Below, in pieces: positions 36,065-47,954 of a stretch of 64,000 nucleotides of DNA. The translations under genes and the position numbers were made by a program. The stretch comes from Mactra quadrangularis. Lineage: Eukaryota; Mollusca; Bivalvia; Venerida; Mactridae. Numbering within the stretch: the stretch's first letter is position 1; every line of letters begins with the position of its first letter. The stretch is taken from assembly GCA_025267735.1 (NCBI GenBank), contig CM046304.1, forward strand, positions 7,812,001 through 7,876,000, in the 5' to 3' direction. The notes beneath the pieces were generated by a model that was not told the origin of the DNA, searched no databases, and saw only the letters and a program-made list of their open reading frames with translations.

Positions 36065-36545
36065 TATGGTGGCTGATTTATGCCATGTCGTATTTTCGTT
36101 TCTTCGCCGCGAAGAAACGAAAAAACGAAAACACAAATCCATAGTTTGTCGTGACAAAATAAATACAACAATACGACAGATAAAATGTGTCGTGTTTTCG
36201 CCTTACATCTGTCGTATCTTCGTCTTTTCGTTTCTTCGTGGCGAATAAACGAAAGGACGAAGATACCACAAACTATGGATTTGTAGTGTTTTCGCCCTTC
36301 ATCTGTCGTATCTTCGTCTTTTCGTTTCTTCGCCAAGACAAAGATACGACAGATGTAAGGCGAAAACACGACACATTTTATCTGTCGTATTGTTCATTAT
36401 GTCATGTGTTCGTTTCTTCGTGGCGAAGAAACGAAAAGACGAAGATACGACAAACCATGGATTTGACGTGTCTTCGTGTTTTTGTGTTTTCATTTCTTCG
36501 CGGAGAAGAAACGAAAATACGACATGGCATAAATCAGCCACCATA
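36065..36545. mobile_element. 481-bp foldback made of nested hairpins, 6-bp TSD
   Basis: TIRs read TATGGTGGCTGATTTATGCC and its exact complement GGCATAAATCAGCCACCATA. Perfect TATTAG duplications flank it at 36059-36064 and 36546-36551. The inside is a chain of at least five hairpins, each near CGTATCTTCGTCTTTTCG - TTTCTTCG - CGAAGAAACG (centres near 36112, 36240, 36335, 36425 and 36497). All six frames are open for stretches because of the palindromes, so the short ORFs are artefacts. Confidence 0.93.
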
Positions 36546-38128
36546 TATTAGGCCTATCATTTACGAATGAAAACAATTATAAAAATACAACTTATTATTC
36601 AAATTCTTTATAAAATAAAATTAAAAAAGGTCATTTTGAAACTTTTTTTGGATAAATGTCAAAAATGACCCGTAAACTAGTCATTTATCAGGAATATGCT
36701 TTACATGTATCTTTTATGTGCTTGTACTATAATTAGTATAACATTAATAAATAAGAGACATAATTATTCAGTTTTGGGATAAAATACTAAAATGATATCT
36801 AAAACTGCGAATTTTTGGAACCTGATCGTGTACAATTTTCAAAAATCATGGTTGGTAACAACTCATAGTGACAACTGTGTCTGAACGAGGGTTTAAATAT
36901 CATTGATATGAATTGATCATTTATTGAACAAATGTCATGTTTTGTAATATAAGTACCAACATAATACATGTATCTGAAACTATGACTTTCTGGAATCAGC
37001 TTCCCATGTATCGATTTCTAAAACTTAGTTACTAAAACAGATTTAAGAGTGAACATATGCTTTCAAAGAAATGTTTTAGTTATGCTGAATAAGTGGCATT
37101 ACATAAATAAATATTCAAAATGCTATTTGTTACTTTTGTACTGTTTTTACACATGAAAGTTTGTAACAGTATATTTTGTTACAGAATGTACTTATTACAT
37201 ACGTTCCGGGTTTTTTATGAGGTTTTGCTTTTGATCATTGTCACTGTGGCCATCTTCACTATCAGAAGCCAAACTAGATCTTGACAACGTGCAAATGATA
37301 GAACACTCAAGTCCGTGCTATTACTTGAAATGCAGTTCGGTCGACAGCTACATCGAATCACTTTGAACATATCTTTAGCGACAGACTGTAACTTAGTCTT
37401 TACAGGCTGAAAATTAGATGTCCATGTGAGCGGAGAAAAATGTCAACTACTGGTGAACATATCAGTAAAATCGGTGAGATTATGAATACAGGTGATACAA
37501 TACAAACACTGTTATTTAAAACAAATCTCTGGCGTTAGGTAATTCAAAACAAATCTCTGGCGTTAGTAAAAACAGTCGCTGTGAGTCAGAGAAAAAAAGG
37601 CAAGCAATATAATATAGTTTTATATAGTAGTTTGTCCTTTAAAAGGAAATGATTGAATAAAATAAATAAGAAATATCTTTAAAAAGATATTCGGCGCTGT
37701 ACAGGGAACATTTTGTTTAGAGTATAAATGTTAGCCAGCGAATTATATTATATGACTTCAAACTACTATAAAACCACAATTGACATTATGTGTATAAATA
37801 ACCTCTATTTTTTAATTCCCAAATGAATTTAAAAAAGGTAAATATTCATCCAAAATTAATTATGTATTAATGTAAGGCAGATATTTTTCAGGACCCGCAT
37901 ATTAAAAATTTGGGACCGTATACTGAACTTTTTTTCGGGACAACCAATGCTATGTTACATCCTATTCATTTCTCTATACCGGAAGAGATTTTCATTGATT
38001 ATACAGGCATAGTAGAGCTAATTGTATTGGTTAAAGATATAGGTAAAAAGTTGGCTTAAGACAGCTGTGCCGAACAAAAATATTACTGTGTTGCTAACCA
38101 CGTTGCACAAATGATGAATACAGTTCAA

Positions 38129-38210
38129 TTGTGGTGGAGTGGTTACGATGTTGCTCATTTCATAGCTAGCTGACTTTTCAATTAAATATCATCCGAATCC
38201 TGTGCAAATT
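38129..38210 (+). other. Weak tRNA-like sequence
   Basis: TGGTGGAGTGGTTACGATGT resembles a tRNA D-arm or A box, and ATCATCCGAATCC resembles a B box at suitable distance. It cannot fold as a whole tRNA; it is perhaps an old SINE head. Confidence 0.3.
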
Positions 38211-38509
38211 TTCCATGCTGTTTTTTAGCAAGAATTGTTGTCTTAATTGCTAAAAAAATAGGAGAGGAGGAAGTGGCTTCGAGTTTGAATGCTTTGAGTT
38301 GTACGTACTTTACTACAACGAGCTGAAATCACTTCTTTTACATTAATTACAATTACCTAAATGGTGACTAAAATGCCCTAACCTACTAAAATGGAATAAC
38401 CTACTAAAAAATTATGTCATAAAATGTTTCTTTTATTAGACAAATCTATAACGAACAATATATTTTCAATCATGTAAACAGTTTTAAAACTAACTATGCA
38501 ATAGTTTCT

Positions 38510-38677
38510 CAGTCTACGAAATTAGTGGGTGTCAGGTTGCACGGGACAACCACTTCTTAAGTTAGGGTAACCAACTATTTCTTTTGGGCAACCAAAATTC
38601 TTCAAATGGGATTATATAGTGCTTGCTTAAAATGATCATTTCAGAAAACCACTTTCACATCCTAGTTTCGTAGACTG
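38510..38677. mobile_element. 168-bp MITE
   Basis: TIRs CAGTCTACGAAATTAG and CTAGTTTCGTAGACTG differ by one base. The body has TTCTTTTGGGCAACCAAAATTC. A decayed copy is at 15173-15325. No clear target duplication. Confidence 0.8.
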
Positions 38678-40894
38678 GGTTCTTCAAGTTTTCATTATAC
38701 TAGAAAATGCTGATGTCACAAATTGTAATGATCTCATTTTATTTTAAAGAACTCTACGTGATATCTTTATTCGAAAAATAGAAAAATACAGTCAATAACT
38801 TGTCTAAATTATATTACTTATTACTTAAGTAAAACAAGTTTTTCTGTTACGACAACATTAATATTTTGATAATGATAAAGATAGATAATTTTCAAAATTT
38901 AGACAATATGTCCATGATTTTACATTTATACAATACATTACAATACATTCATTTCAACATATACATTTCCAGTGAAGGCATGCATATAAATCAATATTCA
39001 ATGTTAAACATAAATATATGATCATGTCTAATATTAAATACATAAGCAAAATCAATCCATAGAATATATGAAAGTTTGGTGACATTATATCAATACATAA
39101 AAATAAATAGTTGCTAATTACCTATAAAGTATATTTTCTTAATTAGTTCTTAGAATGCTCCAATGGTCTAATATTAGTATAGACATGTGCGTTCTATAAT
39201 AGTATAATATATTGTTGGAGATGAGTATATAGATATTAAGATAAGTACATAGATACATGTATAAATATGTTTAAATAAATAAAACAAATTACAGCGTTTA
39301 GAATTTCTTTACATAAATTATTCATTGAAACATGTAGATCAAACAATACTGTACGCGAAAATAGATAATGTAAACTATGTTCTTCTCAGCAAATTGAAAC
39401 TCAAATTGAAAGTCATTTTTACTCAGAAATAACTTACTGTGTAACTAGCTGTGTACTGTATTGTATTGTAATGACTTGTTTTTTGTATTGTGTAATTTTT
39501 TTGTATATGTCATGCTCTGTTTTGTGTACCAAAGGCAAGTATTTGCCGATTTGTAAATTAAGTCCTAAATGTTCTGATTAAAGATGTACTTAACGACGGC
39601 ACAAAAGTGAAAACTTTACTAATTATATGTTTATTTGTTCATGCGTTAAGCTTTAAAATTCGTTCTTATGACCCTTGTGAAAATGTTCAACTACTTCATA
39701 ATTACTTTAGGCTTTTAAGTAATTGCTTTTTAAAACGTACAGCAAAGTGATATATTAATACAAATGGTAACATATGGCTTTTTGACTGAGTACTTGAACT
39801 GAACTTTTTGCAGTACTTGAGTTTATACTAATTTATTTCAGCTAAATGGTGAAACACGTTTTTACATCTCAGAATAATCACCTCGAGTCCGCTTCTTGGT
39901 CCTCTTGCATGCTTCTGTGAATTAATTTACACAGTTATATCAAATTAATAAAAGATTGGTCTATAAAAATAAAGCTCTCATATAAATTGTGTCATATGTT
40001 CATAATGTTTGACCATATATTGTTGAGAGTGAATGCTGAACGGGAAATGTTACAGTTGGATATTGATGCTATGAAAGATATTACTGATAGTAAACATGGC
40101 CAGATTGATAGGATTGATAGCATATAAGATAAGATTGAAATTAAAGTTAATAGATGTAAATTATGCATATTTGGTTAAACGCAAGATGGTGGTAGCTCAT
40201 TGACAAGTATGAACTTAATTTCTATGGTTATAGAGAAGGTGCTTCAAGTTGCCTAACCTTATATTACATGGAATGAGAACTGTATTTTGGACAGTTATGA
40301 ACCTAGACCAGGTGATGTGACTTTTGTAGAATTTGTTTACTTGGCATAACAAAAACTTTTTTCATGCAGATCGATTTTACGAGAACATGGAATTAGAATA
40401 GCACACATGTGAACATCTAAACAAATGGATAGATTATCTGATTTAAAGCGTAAAGGTCAAAATGGTTATTTTCTGAAAGGAAAATTACACATTCGTGAAA
40501 ATCAGCCCAAGCAAAAAATATTTGTCAATGCTACACGAAAAATTAATGTGAATGTTGACATTATTAAAATTGGATAATGGAATATAGAAGTTATTTTCGA
40601 AAAGTGAATTTGAAGAATTTATGGAATATATATCGTTTTTTTACATTTCGCTCTATCTGAAACCTGGAAGAAGATAATATTAACACACAGCATTTAAGCA
40701 GTAATCATGATTGCTTATTTTTACCAGCAAAACGTCAGGCTCGTTTTGGAAGAGCAATGGGAGGGCTATCAGTATATATAAAGAAAACATTAATGTCATT
40801 TGTTCAACGTATTGAAAATGATCTAGATATTAGAATTGTTCTAAATATTGACAAACAATTATACAATATTCAACATAATGTTAATCTATTGTTT

Positions 40895-41201
40895 GCCGCC
40901 CGGCTAGCTCAGTTGGTAGCACGCAAGTCTACTGATCAAGGGGTCGTAGGTTCGATTCCCGGGCGGGGTATACTTTCGTGGAGATTGGTCATGAAATTAT
41001 TTCTACGGCCATTCTCCCTCCTACCAATGATTTTTAATTATGTAGGACAGTTATCAGTCACTGACGAAAGTATGCGCTTAGTAGTTTCAGAGATTCAGAA
41101 TTTAGCCTTTCCAGGAGGAATGAGTAGGTTGACTGACCGCCGTTATATGACCTATATAATGTGTTGCTTCGCCGTTAAACCCTAACAAACAAACAAACAA
41201 A
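40895..41201 (+). mobile_element. tRNA-derived SINE, full-length copy 3
   Basis: The tRNA-like head 40898-40968 starts GCCCGGCTAGCTCAGTTGGT (A box) and has GGTCGTAGGTTCGATTCCC (B box); the head is closest to tRNA-Lys type sequences. The body includes ACTTTCGTGGAG and CAGTCACTGACGAAAGTATG, and the tail CGCCGTTAAACCC(T)AACAAACAAACAAA. Inserted in the endonuclease region of the dead LINE. Organisation and tail recall molluscan RUDI-type SINEs (inference). Confidence 0.92.
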
Positions 41202-42589
41202 GCTCACCTAGTGTTTATATACTTGCCTCCAATACAAAAATAGTTCAGTGCAAGGAATTCAGTATATAGAGGATGCAGTTAGTCGACATTTTGACTAAAA
41301 ATTTTAATAACCCATTTTTGTTAATGGGAGATCTAAACGCAAGATGTGGTGAGCTTAGTGAATGTATTACCAATGTGAATATACCACAACTAAGTGATTA
41401 CAAAGATATCCTATCTTGTCCTATAGAGGTGAACAGAAAAAGTCTAAATAAAATAGTTAATACAACAGGGCGTTTACTATTAGAGTTTTGTAAGGAATAC
41501 TCAGTATATATATTTAATTGGGCGATTTAGTGAAGATTCACATATTGGAAATTACACTTACATGTCACAAAACGGATCAAGTATGATCGATTATGCTTTG
41601 TGCATTGAAAACATGTTGAATTTACTCGATCAATTTAAGATTGATAATAGATGTGAAAGCCAGCATTTACCATTATGTAATGAACAATTACCAGATACCA
41701 CTTGAACAAGCATGATTAAAACAGCTTATAACATTATTAAAGGATACTAGAAGTGATTTTAAAAAGCAACCAGGTCCACGTAAAAAACCTAACCCTAAGT
41801 AGTTTGATGGGGATTGTTAACAGATGAAAAACTGAAATATAAACTATTGCGTAAATACAGACGTCAACAAAATGAAGTCAATCTGCAAACACATTTAGAT
41901 GCAAAATGAAATTTTAAAACATTGTGTCATGAAAAAACGTAACAGCTATTTTCAAAAGGAACTAGGTGGTTTTACTTAATATTATTAATGGAAAATCGTT
42001 CTGAAATAAGTTACGTTCTATGACTATGAGGCGGAAATCTACATCAAAGTGATTAAACAATGTAACCTCAGAACAATGGATTAGACATTTTAATACCTTG
42101 CTTAACATGGAGTCTGAAGGTCTGATATAATGCATATCGACCAACAAACAAATATTAACGAAATTGATCATTATATCTTTAATACTGAAATTTCAGATGA
42201 CGAAGTAATTTTATCTATTAATCATTTGAAATGTGGCAAATCCGCTGGTCCAGACCATATTAACCTGAGTTTTTTAGTTTGGACAGGGTGTTTTAAACAT
42301 GGTTTTCATATCAGGTCAGTTCCCTTTATCTTGGGGTGAATCTGTTATCATACCTTTACACAAAAAAATGACAATAATGTAGAAAATTATAGAGGTATTT
42401 CTCTACAGAATATTTTGTGCAAATTGTACACTTGCATAATTGTGTCACGTTTAAATTTCATGACTAAAATGTTCAGTTGTATTTCAGAAAACCAGGCTTG
42501 GTTTCAAAGCTGGATATCCCACAATTGACAATGCATATATATTAAGATATATCATTGAACGAGGTCTTGATAAAAATAGGGGTAAATGT

Positions 42590-43192
42590 TAGGGTTTCAA
42601 AATCAAAAAAAAATATAATCGATCATCGGAAATAACCGGAAACCTTTTTCGATCAATCATCGATTATATAATCGGAACATATACTAGGGGGTTTTATTCA
42701 GGATTTCTTGAAATATATGACAAAACGTTGCAATGGTTAAAGTGATTTTGTTTCATATAATAGAATATTAAATCATGCATAATAAACCTATAATAAGTGG
42801 TTTGGTGGTTGTTTATGTTTAATGATAAAATAAATTTTCGGATATTTTCAGTACCCATACAGTATGGAAAAGAGGCTATATATTGTCCCATAAAGGGGAA
42901 TTCCATGCCGCCGGCCAAAAATATCTACATCGGTCTCAATGATTTACAATAACAAAGTACATGTAGTAGTAAAAATGTACCTATCATGGTTTAATTAAGA
43001 AGAGTTTTATTACCATGAAATGTTTTTTCTTTAGTTATATCAATTAATTAAAACTAGAATTTCTCATTGTAAAAAATGAATTACCAACATTAGCAATAAT
43101 CGACTACATGTATTTAAATTCATAATCGATTGTCTCCAACTTCAACTGAAACTATCGACTATCGATTATAATCGATCATCGTTTAATCCCTA
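42590..43192. mobile_element. 603-bp hAT-like non-autonomous element
   Basis: Ends TAGGGTTTC and AATCCCTA are flanked by 8-bp GTAAATGT duplications (42582-42589 and 43193-43200). Subterminal ATAATCGATCATCG motifs lie at both ends. Removing it with one duplication rejoins the LINE frame across GKCYVAFVDF. The 8-bp TSD and TAGGG ends fit hAT. No transposase inside. Confidence 0.88.
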
Positions 43193-43564
43193 GTAAATGT
43201 TATGTTGCATTTGTAGACTTCACAAATGTTTTGACAGCATTAATCAACCAATTTTTATGGAATATATTATCAAAAATGGCTTTAAAGGTCATTATATTCA
43301 GCATTGTACAGTATGTAAAATGTTGTGTAAGATATTTCAGAAGTAATGTTGGTTTAAAGCAGCGGTGTATAGCTAGTTCTATCTTCTTTTCTTTTTATAT
43401 AGATGAATTACTGAAATACTTTACTCAACATAATATCAAAGGTATTCCCTCAATTACATCAAGATATTACAGATTTGTTTCTTTTAATGTTTGTAGACGT
43501 TCAATAGTGTCACACACGGCGTAGAAATCTACAGCTGGTATTAATATTTATTGCATTTAACTTA

Positions 43565-44115
43565 TAATACGTAATTATCAAGTAATGATAAGTGTTTTTA
43601 AATTTGCAACAGAACTTTTAACTTCAATTCATTACTATATTAGAGGTATGAGAAAAAAACAACGTGAATCAATTTGACCAATAATTCTAATAATCTGTTT
43701 AATTTCCCATCCATTGATCAATATTATAGTTCAAAATAAACTTACTGGTCAGTACATTACTACACTAAGCATCATGGGTAAAAAGGACAAAATACCTGAA
43801 ACCACGTAACAATTTTTACATGTACTGAATAAATGAAATATGTTTTTGAGATTTCGCAATATGATATTGCTATCCAAATCAAAGCGCTGAAAGCGCTGAA
43901 GTTAAGCGCTTTCAAATTTGGGCTTAGCTGCATTTATCTTATAATGTTAAATTTAAATAGTGCAGAGAATCAATCACTAGCAGGTTATTTGTCTGCTTAG
44001 CATAACGAAAAGCATTTGCAGCAAGATTTAACATACTAAAAACTAGATTCTTTATAAAGCAACAACATAAGCATTTGTCACTTGTTGATTAGTTGGGATG
44101 TTTGATTGAATGTTA
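43565..44115. other. Likely decayed LINE 3' continuation, then non-coding
   Basis: The plus frame near 43600-43670 (KFATELLTSIHYYIRGMRKK) resembles the region after the RT in LINEs of this type, but it is heavily decayed. The motif ATCAAAGCGCTGAAAGCGCTG is at 43878. Confidence 0.35.
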
Positions 44116-44117
44116 CA

Positions 44118-44425
44118 TGTTTGTTTGTTGGGTTTAACGAGGTAGCAACACATTGTATAGGTCAAAAAACAGCAGTCAGTCAACCTTCTATTTCCACCTG
44201 AAAAGGCTAAATCTCTGTATTTAGCTGTTCACCAACTACTTAGCGCATACTTTCGTCAGTGACTGATAACTGTCCTACATAATTAAAAATCATTGGTAGG
44301 AGGGAGATCGGCCTTAGGAATAATTTCATTACCAGGATCCACGAAAGTATGCCCCGCCCGGGAATCGAACCCACGACCCCTCGATCAGTAGACTTGTGTG
44401 CTACCAACTGAGCTAGCCGGGCGGC
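44118..44425 (-). mobile_element. tRNA-derived SINE, full-length copy 4
   Basis: Minus-strand copy of the same family. The head reads GCCGCCCGGCTAGCTCAGTT and GGGTTCGATTCCCGGGCGG, the body CACTGACGAAAGTATGCGC, and the tail AACCCAACAAACAAACA. Confidence 0.92.
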
Positions 44426-44760
44426 TGAATGAATTTAATAGATTAAATGCTTTGTTGAAATTATGTCTAATTCTCTTTCTAAGAGTTGTCCTGTTCATCT
44501 TTAAAATCCATAAATATCATTGCCACATGTTAATTTGGGTGGACACAATACCATATTCAATTAACTCTGGATTATAACTATCAATGTACAATTGGGTCCA
44601 AAAGTTTCTTTACACTTGTTCAATTTGATGTTTTAATATATATTTAGATATTCTTCAAATGTTAGTAGAACGTTAAGCGGAGTATCGATATTAAAATACG
44701 GGGTAAATCTCAAATTAATAATTTTCATGATAAAAAAATAAACAATATTTTGTATACGAT

Positions 44761-45066
44761 TTATTGCCATCTTTTATTGGTGTGCTCAACGAAAATTCTG
44801 TACCGTGAATGATAACGATTGAATTTTAAACATTTTCGTCGCTCTTGTTTGGTACGAAGCTGACGCGTATTGTAAGGTGTTGCGAGTGGTTGACCATTTG
44901 GGTATATTTTGTCGGCTAAAAGAACGCAGTTTTCAGGAAATGGTAAAGCTGCTGAACCGATTTGATTCATAAGCATATTTGTGTGTGCGTCATTTTGATG
45001 GCCAAGAAATCCTGATTCCACATATCTCATCAGGCCTGTATTGTCTATAACTATCTTGTTGTTTTA
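44761..45066 (-). pseudogene. Harbinger-type (DDE_Tnp_4) transposase fragment
   Basis: The minus frame reads NKIVIDNTGLMRYVESGFLG, then HQNDAHTNMLMNQIG, then LLADKIYPNGQPLATPY, then KFNRYHSRYRIFVEHTNKRW. This layout (catalytic-domain DN..G..GHxND, a LLaDK-YP block, a TPY block and KFNR..SRYR..VE near the end) is that of PIF/Harbinger-like DDE_4 nucleases, in which the D and the late E of VE are catalytic. Only the C-terminal third remains; the N-terminal DNA-binding part and the TIRs are missing, and it ends early in a stop. Best seen as a transposon relic, although domesticated HARBI1-like genes share the motifs. Confidence 0.65.
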
Positions 45067-46300
45067 TACTGTATCTATATTTTACTACACACGTATCATG
45101 GTCATTTCAGTGGTAAGTCATATGGAATTGCAAAAACACGTAGAAAAATACAAGTTAATTTATTTTGCTTGGCCTAACAATTTGATTGAAAATTGCTCTG
45201 AGAAAATCCCTCCGATTTGTATTCAGTCATCCTCTCTCCGTCTCAGCTGTCCGCGTGTACATCTCTAATAAGCCATGCAGACATGATCAAACGCTTTAAA
45301 ATCATTGTAACACTTTTATGATGATATTCAAATCAATCGCGATCGAATGCATGTCGGTCATCTCGTCTAATTACCTTCGATAATTTCAATGTTAATAGAG
45401 TTCGACTCTTTCCGGCAATTCGTTTATCTCCGTGGGTTGAGTGACGTCATAGAAAAATAGTTCGATATCCTTGCGCGTATTCATACCAAGGGGCATGTTC
45501 CACAAGGCTATCGCTAGCTTTGGAAAAGCTTGTTTTGAATGATTTTATGTTCCATATGATGCTCTTTTGTCTGTAATTTCGTAGAATAGAGAAAATTTGT
45601 GCATACTATGATAGAAAATTGCGTGGTTGTGGTAAAATAGAGGTCGGAAGAACTACTTTGTCTTAGACTTGGCTTGGCTAAACCCGAAACGACTGTCGAG
45701 ATTGTCGTGATTAGTTTTTTAAGCGCTTAACTTAAAAAGTAATATGCACGTTAAATAAACTTTTATACTGGTCATTTAATCTCTCTGAGAAAGTGTTTAC
45801 ATCTCTCAATCATTACAAAGACCTTTGAAAACGAAATTAGGATACGCTACGGATAATACCCATTGAGGTTTGAGAGCACCTTGTATGTATGGATAGGTAT
45901 TCCTGTAGTTATTAGCCAGCATTTTAATTTAATCATCATCATTATATTTTTTTAAAAAAGAAAAAAAACATACAACCGTTTTATATTCATGTATACGCTG
46001 CACTACTTCCTGCGAGTTGTTGTTGTGCAATATGAGTTAAGTGTCTGAGCCAAGAATGAGATATTGATGCGTCATGCCTTTTCAAATTGGGGTTCACCAC
46101 TGGGAATCTTCACTGTTGTATATATTTTCAGTGTTTGGTTAAATGTAATTATTACAATATAATTTATTAAAACCTATCTCAGTAATACACATGCTTGAAG
46201 AGTTGAGTTCCTTCATGTATCTCAAAAAGTAGATTTTAAAGTAAGCTTGCTATACTGATTTCTCAAAATTGGCGTATATAGTTGTAACAACTTAAATGTT
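45067..46300. other. Non-coding, nothing recognised
   Basis: Short frames only. No TIR or tandem repeat noticed. Confidence 0.45.
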
Positions 46301-46304
46301 TGTA

Positions 46305-46755
46305 TTACGTTTTACAAGATATGTATTTACAGGACTGGAATAGTCAGGTTTTAGAAAAAACTAAGTTATATGTATATAGTTTTTATAAGACAAATTTTGA
46401 TTATGAAAATTATCTTGATGTTTTAAATATCCGAAAGTTCAGATATGCTGATACTATCTTCAAGTTAAGTGCACATGATCTGGAAATTGAACGAGGAAGG
46501 TACCATAACATTGCTAGAAACTTAAGAGTATGTAAATTTCGTACAAGAAATTTCATCGAGGACGAATTTGTTTTTATTGTAAGGCAAAACTTCAGGAAAT
46601 GGAAAATGTTTAAACAACTCCTTATATGCTTTATAATATTTTATTATTATGATTGTAATTTGTAAAACTTTACATGTTATTATTAATGTAAATATCTTGA
46701 AATGGGCCGGTGGCCTTTATATCAATAAACTTTTGTCATTGTCATTGTATCATTT
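46305..46755 (+). pseudogene. 5'-truncated LINE, C-terminal domain and 3' end
   Basis: The open frame reads YLQDWNSQVLEKTKLYVYSF, then NYLDVLNIRKFRYADTIFKL, then SAHDLEIERGRYHNIARNLR, then FIEDEF. This is the conserved tail downstream of the RT in common molluscan LINEs (fR.SsHdL.IE.GRy..i.r..R.C...IEDE.HFl). The HFLLxC zinc motif is lost by mutation. The 3' end is TCAATAAACTTTTGTCATTG with a TTGTCATTG repeat at about 46720-46750. It might be the displaced 3' end of the LINE at 40030-43560. Confidence 0.78.
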
Positions 46756-47610
46756 TGTTTTGGTTTCAATCTTGACCTTTTGAAACGAATCTTATTATTA
46801 TAGTAAACGAATAATCATTTTGTCAAGTGATATTTCATCAGACTTGTACACTTAACAAATTGACAAATACATTGACATATTATTGCAAGAAACACATGTA
46901 TGTGTTCATGGGCAATACAAACACGCAAAGACATTTAAACAATTGCTTCTAGTGACGGTCATTAAATGTCAATAACAATGTCAATATAATGTAGTTTACA
47001 ATGTAATATGCAGTCTTACCTCAATAAAGTGATCATATATTAGCATATATTATCATATAAACAGAGAATCTAGAGTCGAAACAACTGACAATGATAACAT
47101 AAATTTTTACAGTATTCCAACATCTTATTTGTAGATACATGTGTTACATTTATATTACTTATACCTCCTAGCAGGTATTTAAGAAAAAGGTTGTTAAACA
47201 GGGTTTTTTTGCATCAAGAATCCTTTGGCGTAAATTTTCCCAAAATAAAAAGAGCTAAAAGTGGTTCTTATACATATAAAATTGGACTTCATGAAGTGTT
47301 CACGGTAGAAGTCAACCAGTGTGGTCAGTCGTTCGGTCAAGTGAATAGAGTAGCACTCTGAAACACTCAAAGATTGATTCCAAAAAGGCAGTTATGAACA
47401 CTTTAACAACAACCTTTAACACAAAGTCAGTAATAATAGCAATAGATATTAATATAGTTGAAAACTCTCATCAGTTTTATGTCCTTCAATTTTTTAAGAA
47501 AATTCAAGGTTCATGTTAAAAATACAGGGTTTTTTTTACAATTTTAAATATATTCCAAAAAAGGCTTTTAAAGAATTTCTGCAAAATTAAAGGTTTAGCT
47601 AAAAGGCATG
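46756..47610. other. AT-rich non-coding
   Basis: Probably the 3' flank and UTR of the C1q gene at its right end. No clear poly(A) signal found on the minus strand. Confidence 0.4.
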
Positions 47611-47615
47611 CTTAA

Positions 47616-47954
47616 TTAAGCAAATAGGTAAGCACCCGTAAATGTAGTATATCGTAGAGTTAAATCCCCTTCTAGATGAGAGCCAGTGGATGTAGCTTCT
47701 ACCCATACTGTATCACCAAGGTTTAGTCTGACCACCGCCATGTTCCCGCCCTGCAAGTCTTGGTTGTCGTGTCTAGCCTCAGTTGCACCAGAAACAATTA
47801 TTCGATCATTGACTACCAGCTCCGCCCAAATTTGATCCGAGCCTGAATGACTTCCTCTTTCACCCAAGAAGAATGAGAACAGATAAACACCTGCCTTTGG
47901 ACACGTAAATGATCCGGTATAGTTGTTATATCCCATGCCTTCATTTGTAATTAC
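47616..47954 (-). CDS. C1q gene exon 4 (most of the C1q domain, stop)
   Basis: 339 bp, residues 146-257. Preceded by the acceptor TGACTGTTTTCAG on the minus strand. Encodes the strands from VITNEG to GAYLFA, with a possible N-glycosylation site (NYT). Confidence 0.92.
   Translation of the reverse strand, partial: VITNEGMGYNNYTGSFTCPKAGVYLFSFFLGERGSHSGSDQIWAELVVNDRIIVSGATEARHDNQDLQGGNMAVVRLNLGDTVWVEATSTGSHLEGDLTLRYTTFTGAYLFA

Larger units (their letters stand above)
36552..40025. other. AT-rich non-coding with small repeats
   Basis: No exon seen. A 27-bp direct duplication (AAACAAATCTCTGGCGTTAG) lies at 37520-37567. TATAGTAGTTTG and its complement at 37622 and 37765 may bound a small element that contains AGATATTCGGCGCTGT. 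The MITE at 38510-38677 and a tRNA-like stretch at 38129-38210 are listed separately. The remainder is featureless. Confidence 0.45.
40030..43560 (+). pseudogene. Dead APE-type LINE (ORF1, endonuclease, RT)
   Basis: Remnant coding pieces in + frames: ORF1-like basic domain (about 40140-40560, with NRCKLCIFG and LKRKGQNGYFLKGKLHIREN); APE endonuclease (about 40580-40890 and 41205-41700, with SETW, GRAMGGLSVYIKK, FLLMGDLNARCGE and a GNYTYMSQNGSSMIDYAL stretch); linker; RT N-terminus (42150-42585, with LKCGKSAGPDHI and VENYRGISLQNILCKLY); RT palm (43195-43530, with FVDFTN, a QRCIASSIFFSFYIDELLKYF stretch and a VCRRSIVSHT remnant of the YxDD region). Many stops and frameshifts. It is split by a SINE (40895-41201) and a hAT-like element (42590-43192). 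Clade not fixed. Confidence 0.82.

Noticed and set aside
36061..36570. Overlapping open frames on both strands with FSFLRGEETK-like repeats
   Set aside because: Artefacts of the nested hairpins of the foldback element; both strands read alike because the sequence is palindromic.
40898..40968. tRNA-Lys-like gene with good A and B boxes (also at 44354-44422)
   Set aside because: Part of a SINE: followed by the family body and tail, present in several copies, and the anticodon stem does not pair properly.
45041..45268. 75-codon plus-strand frame
   Set aside because: Overlaps the Harbinger-type fragment on the other strand and has no features of its own.
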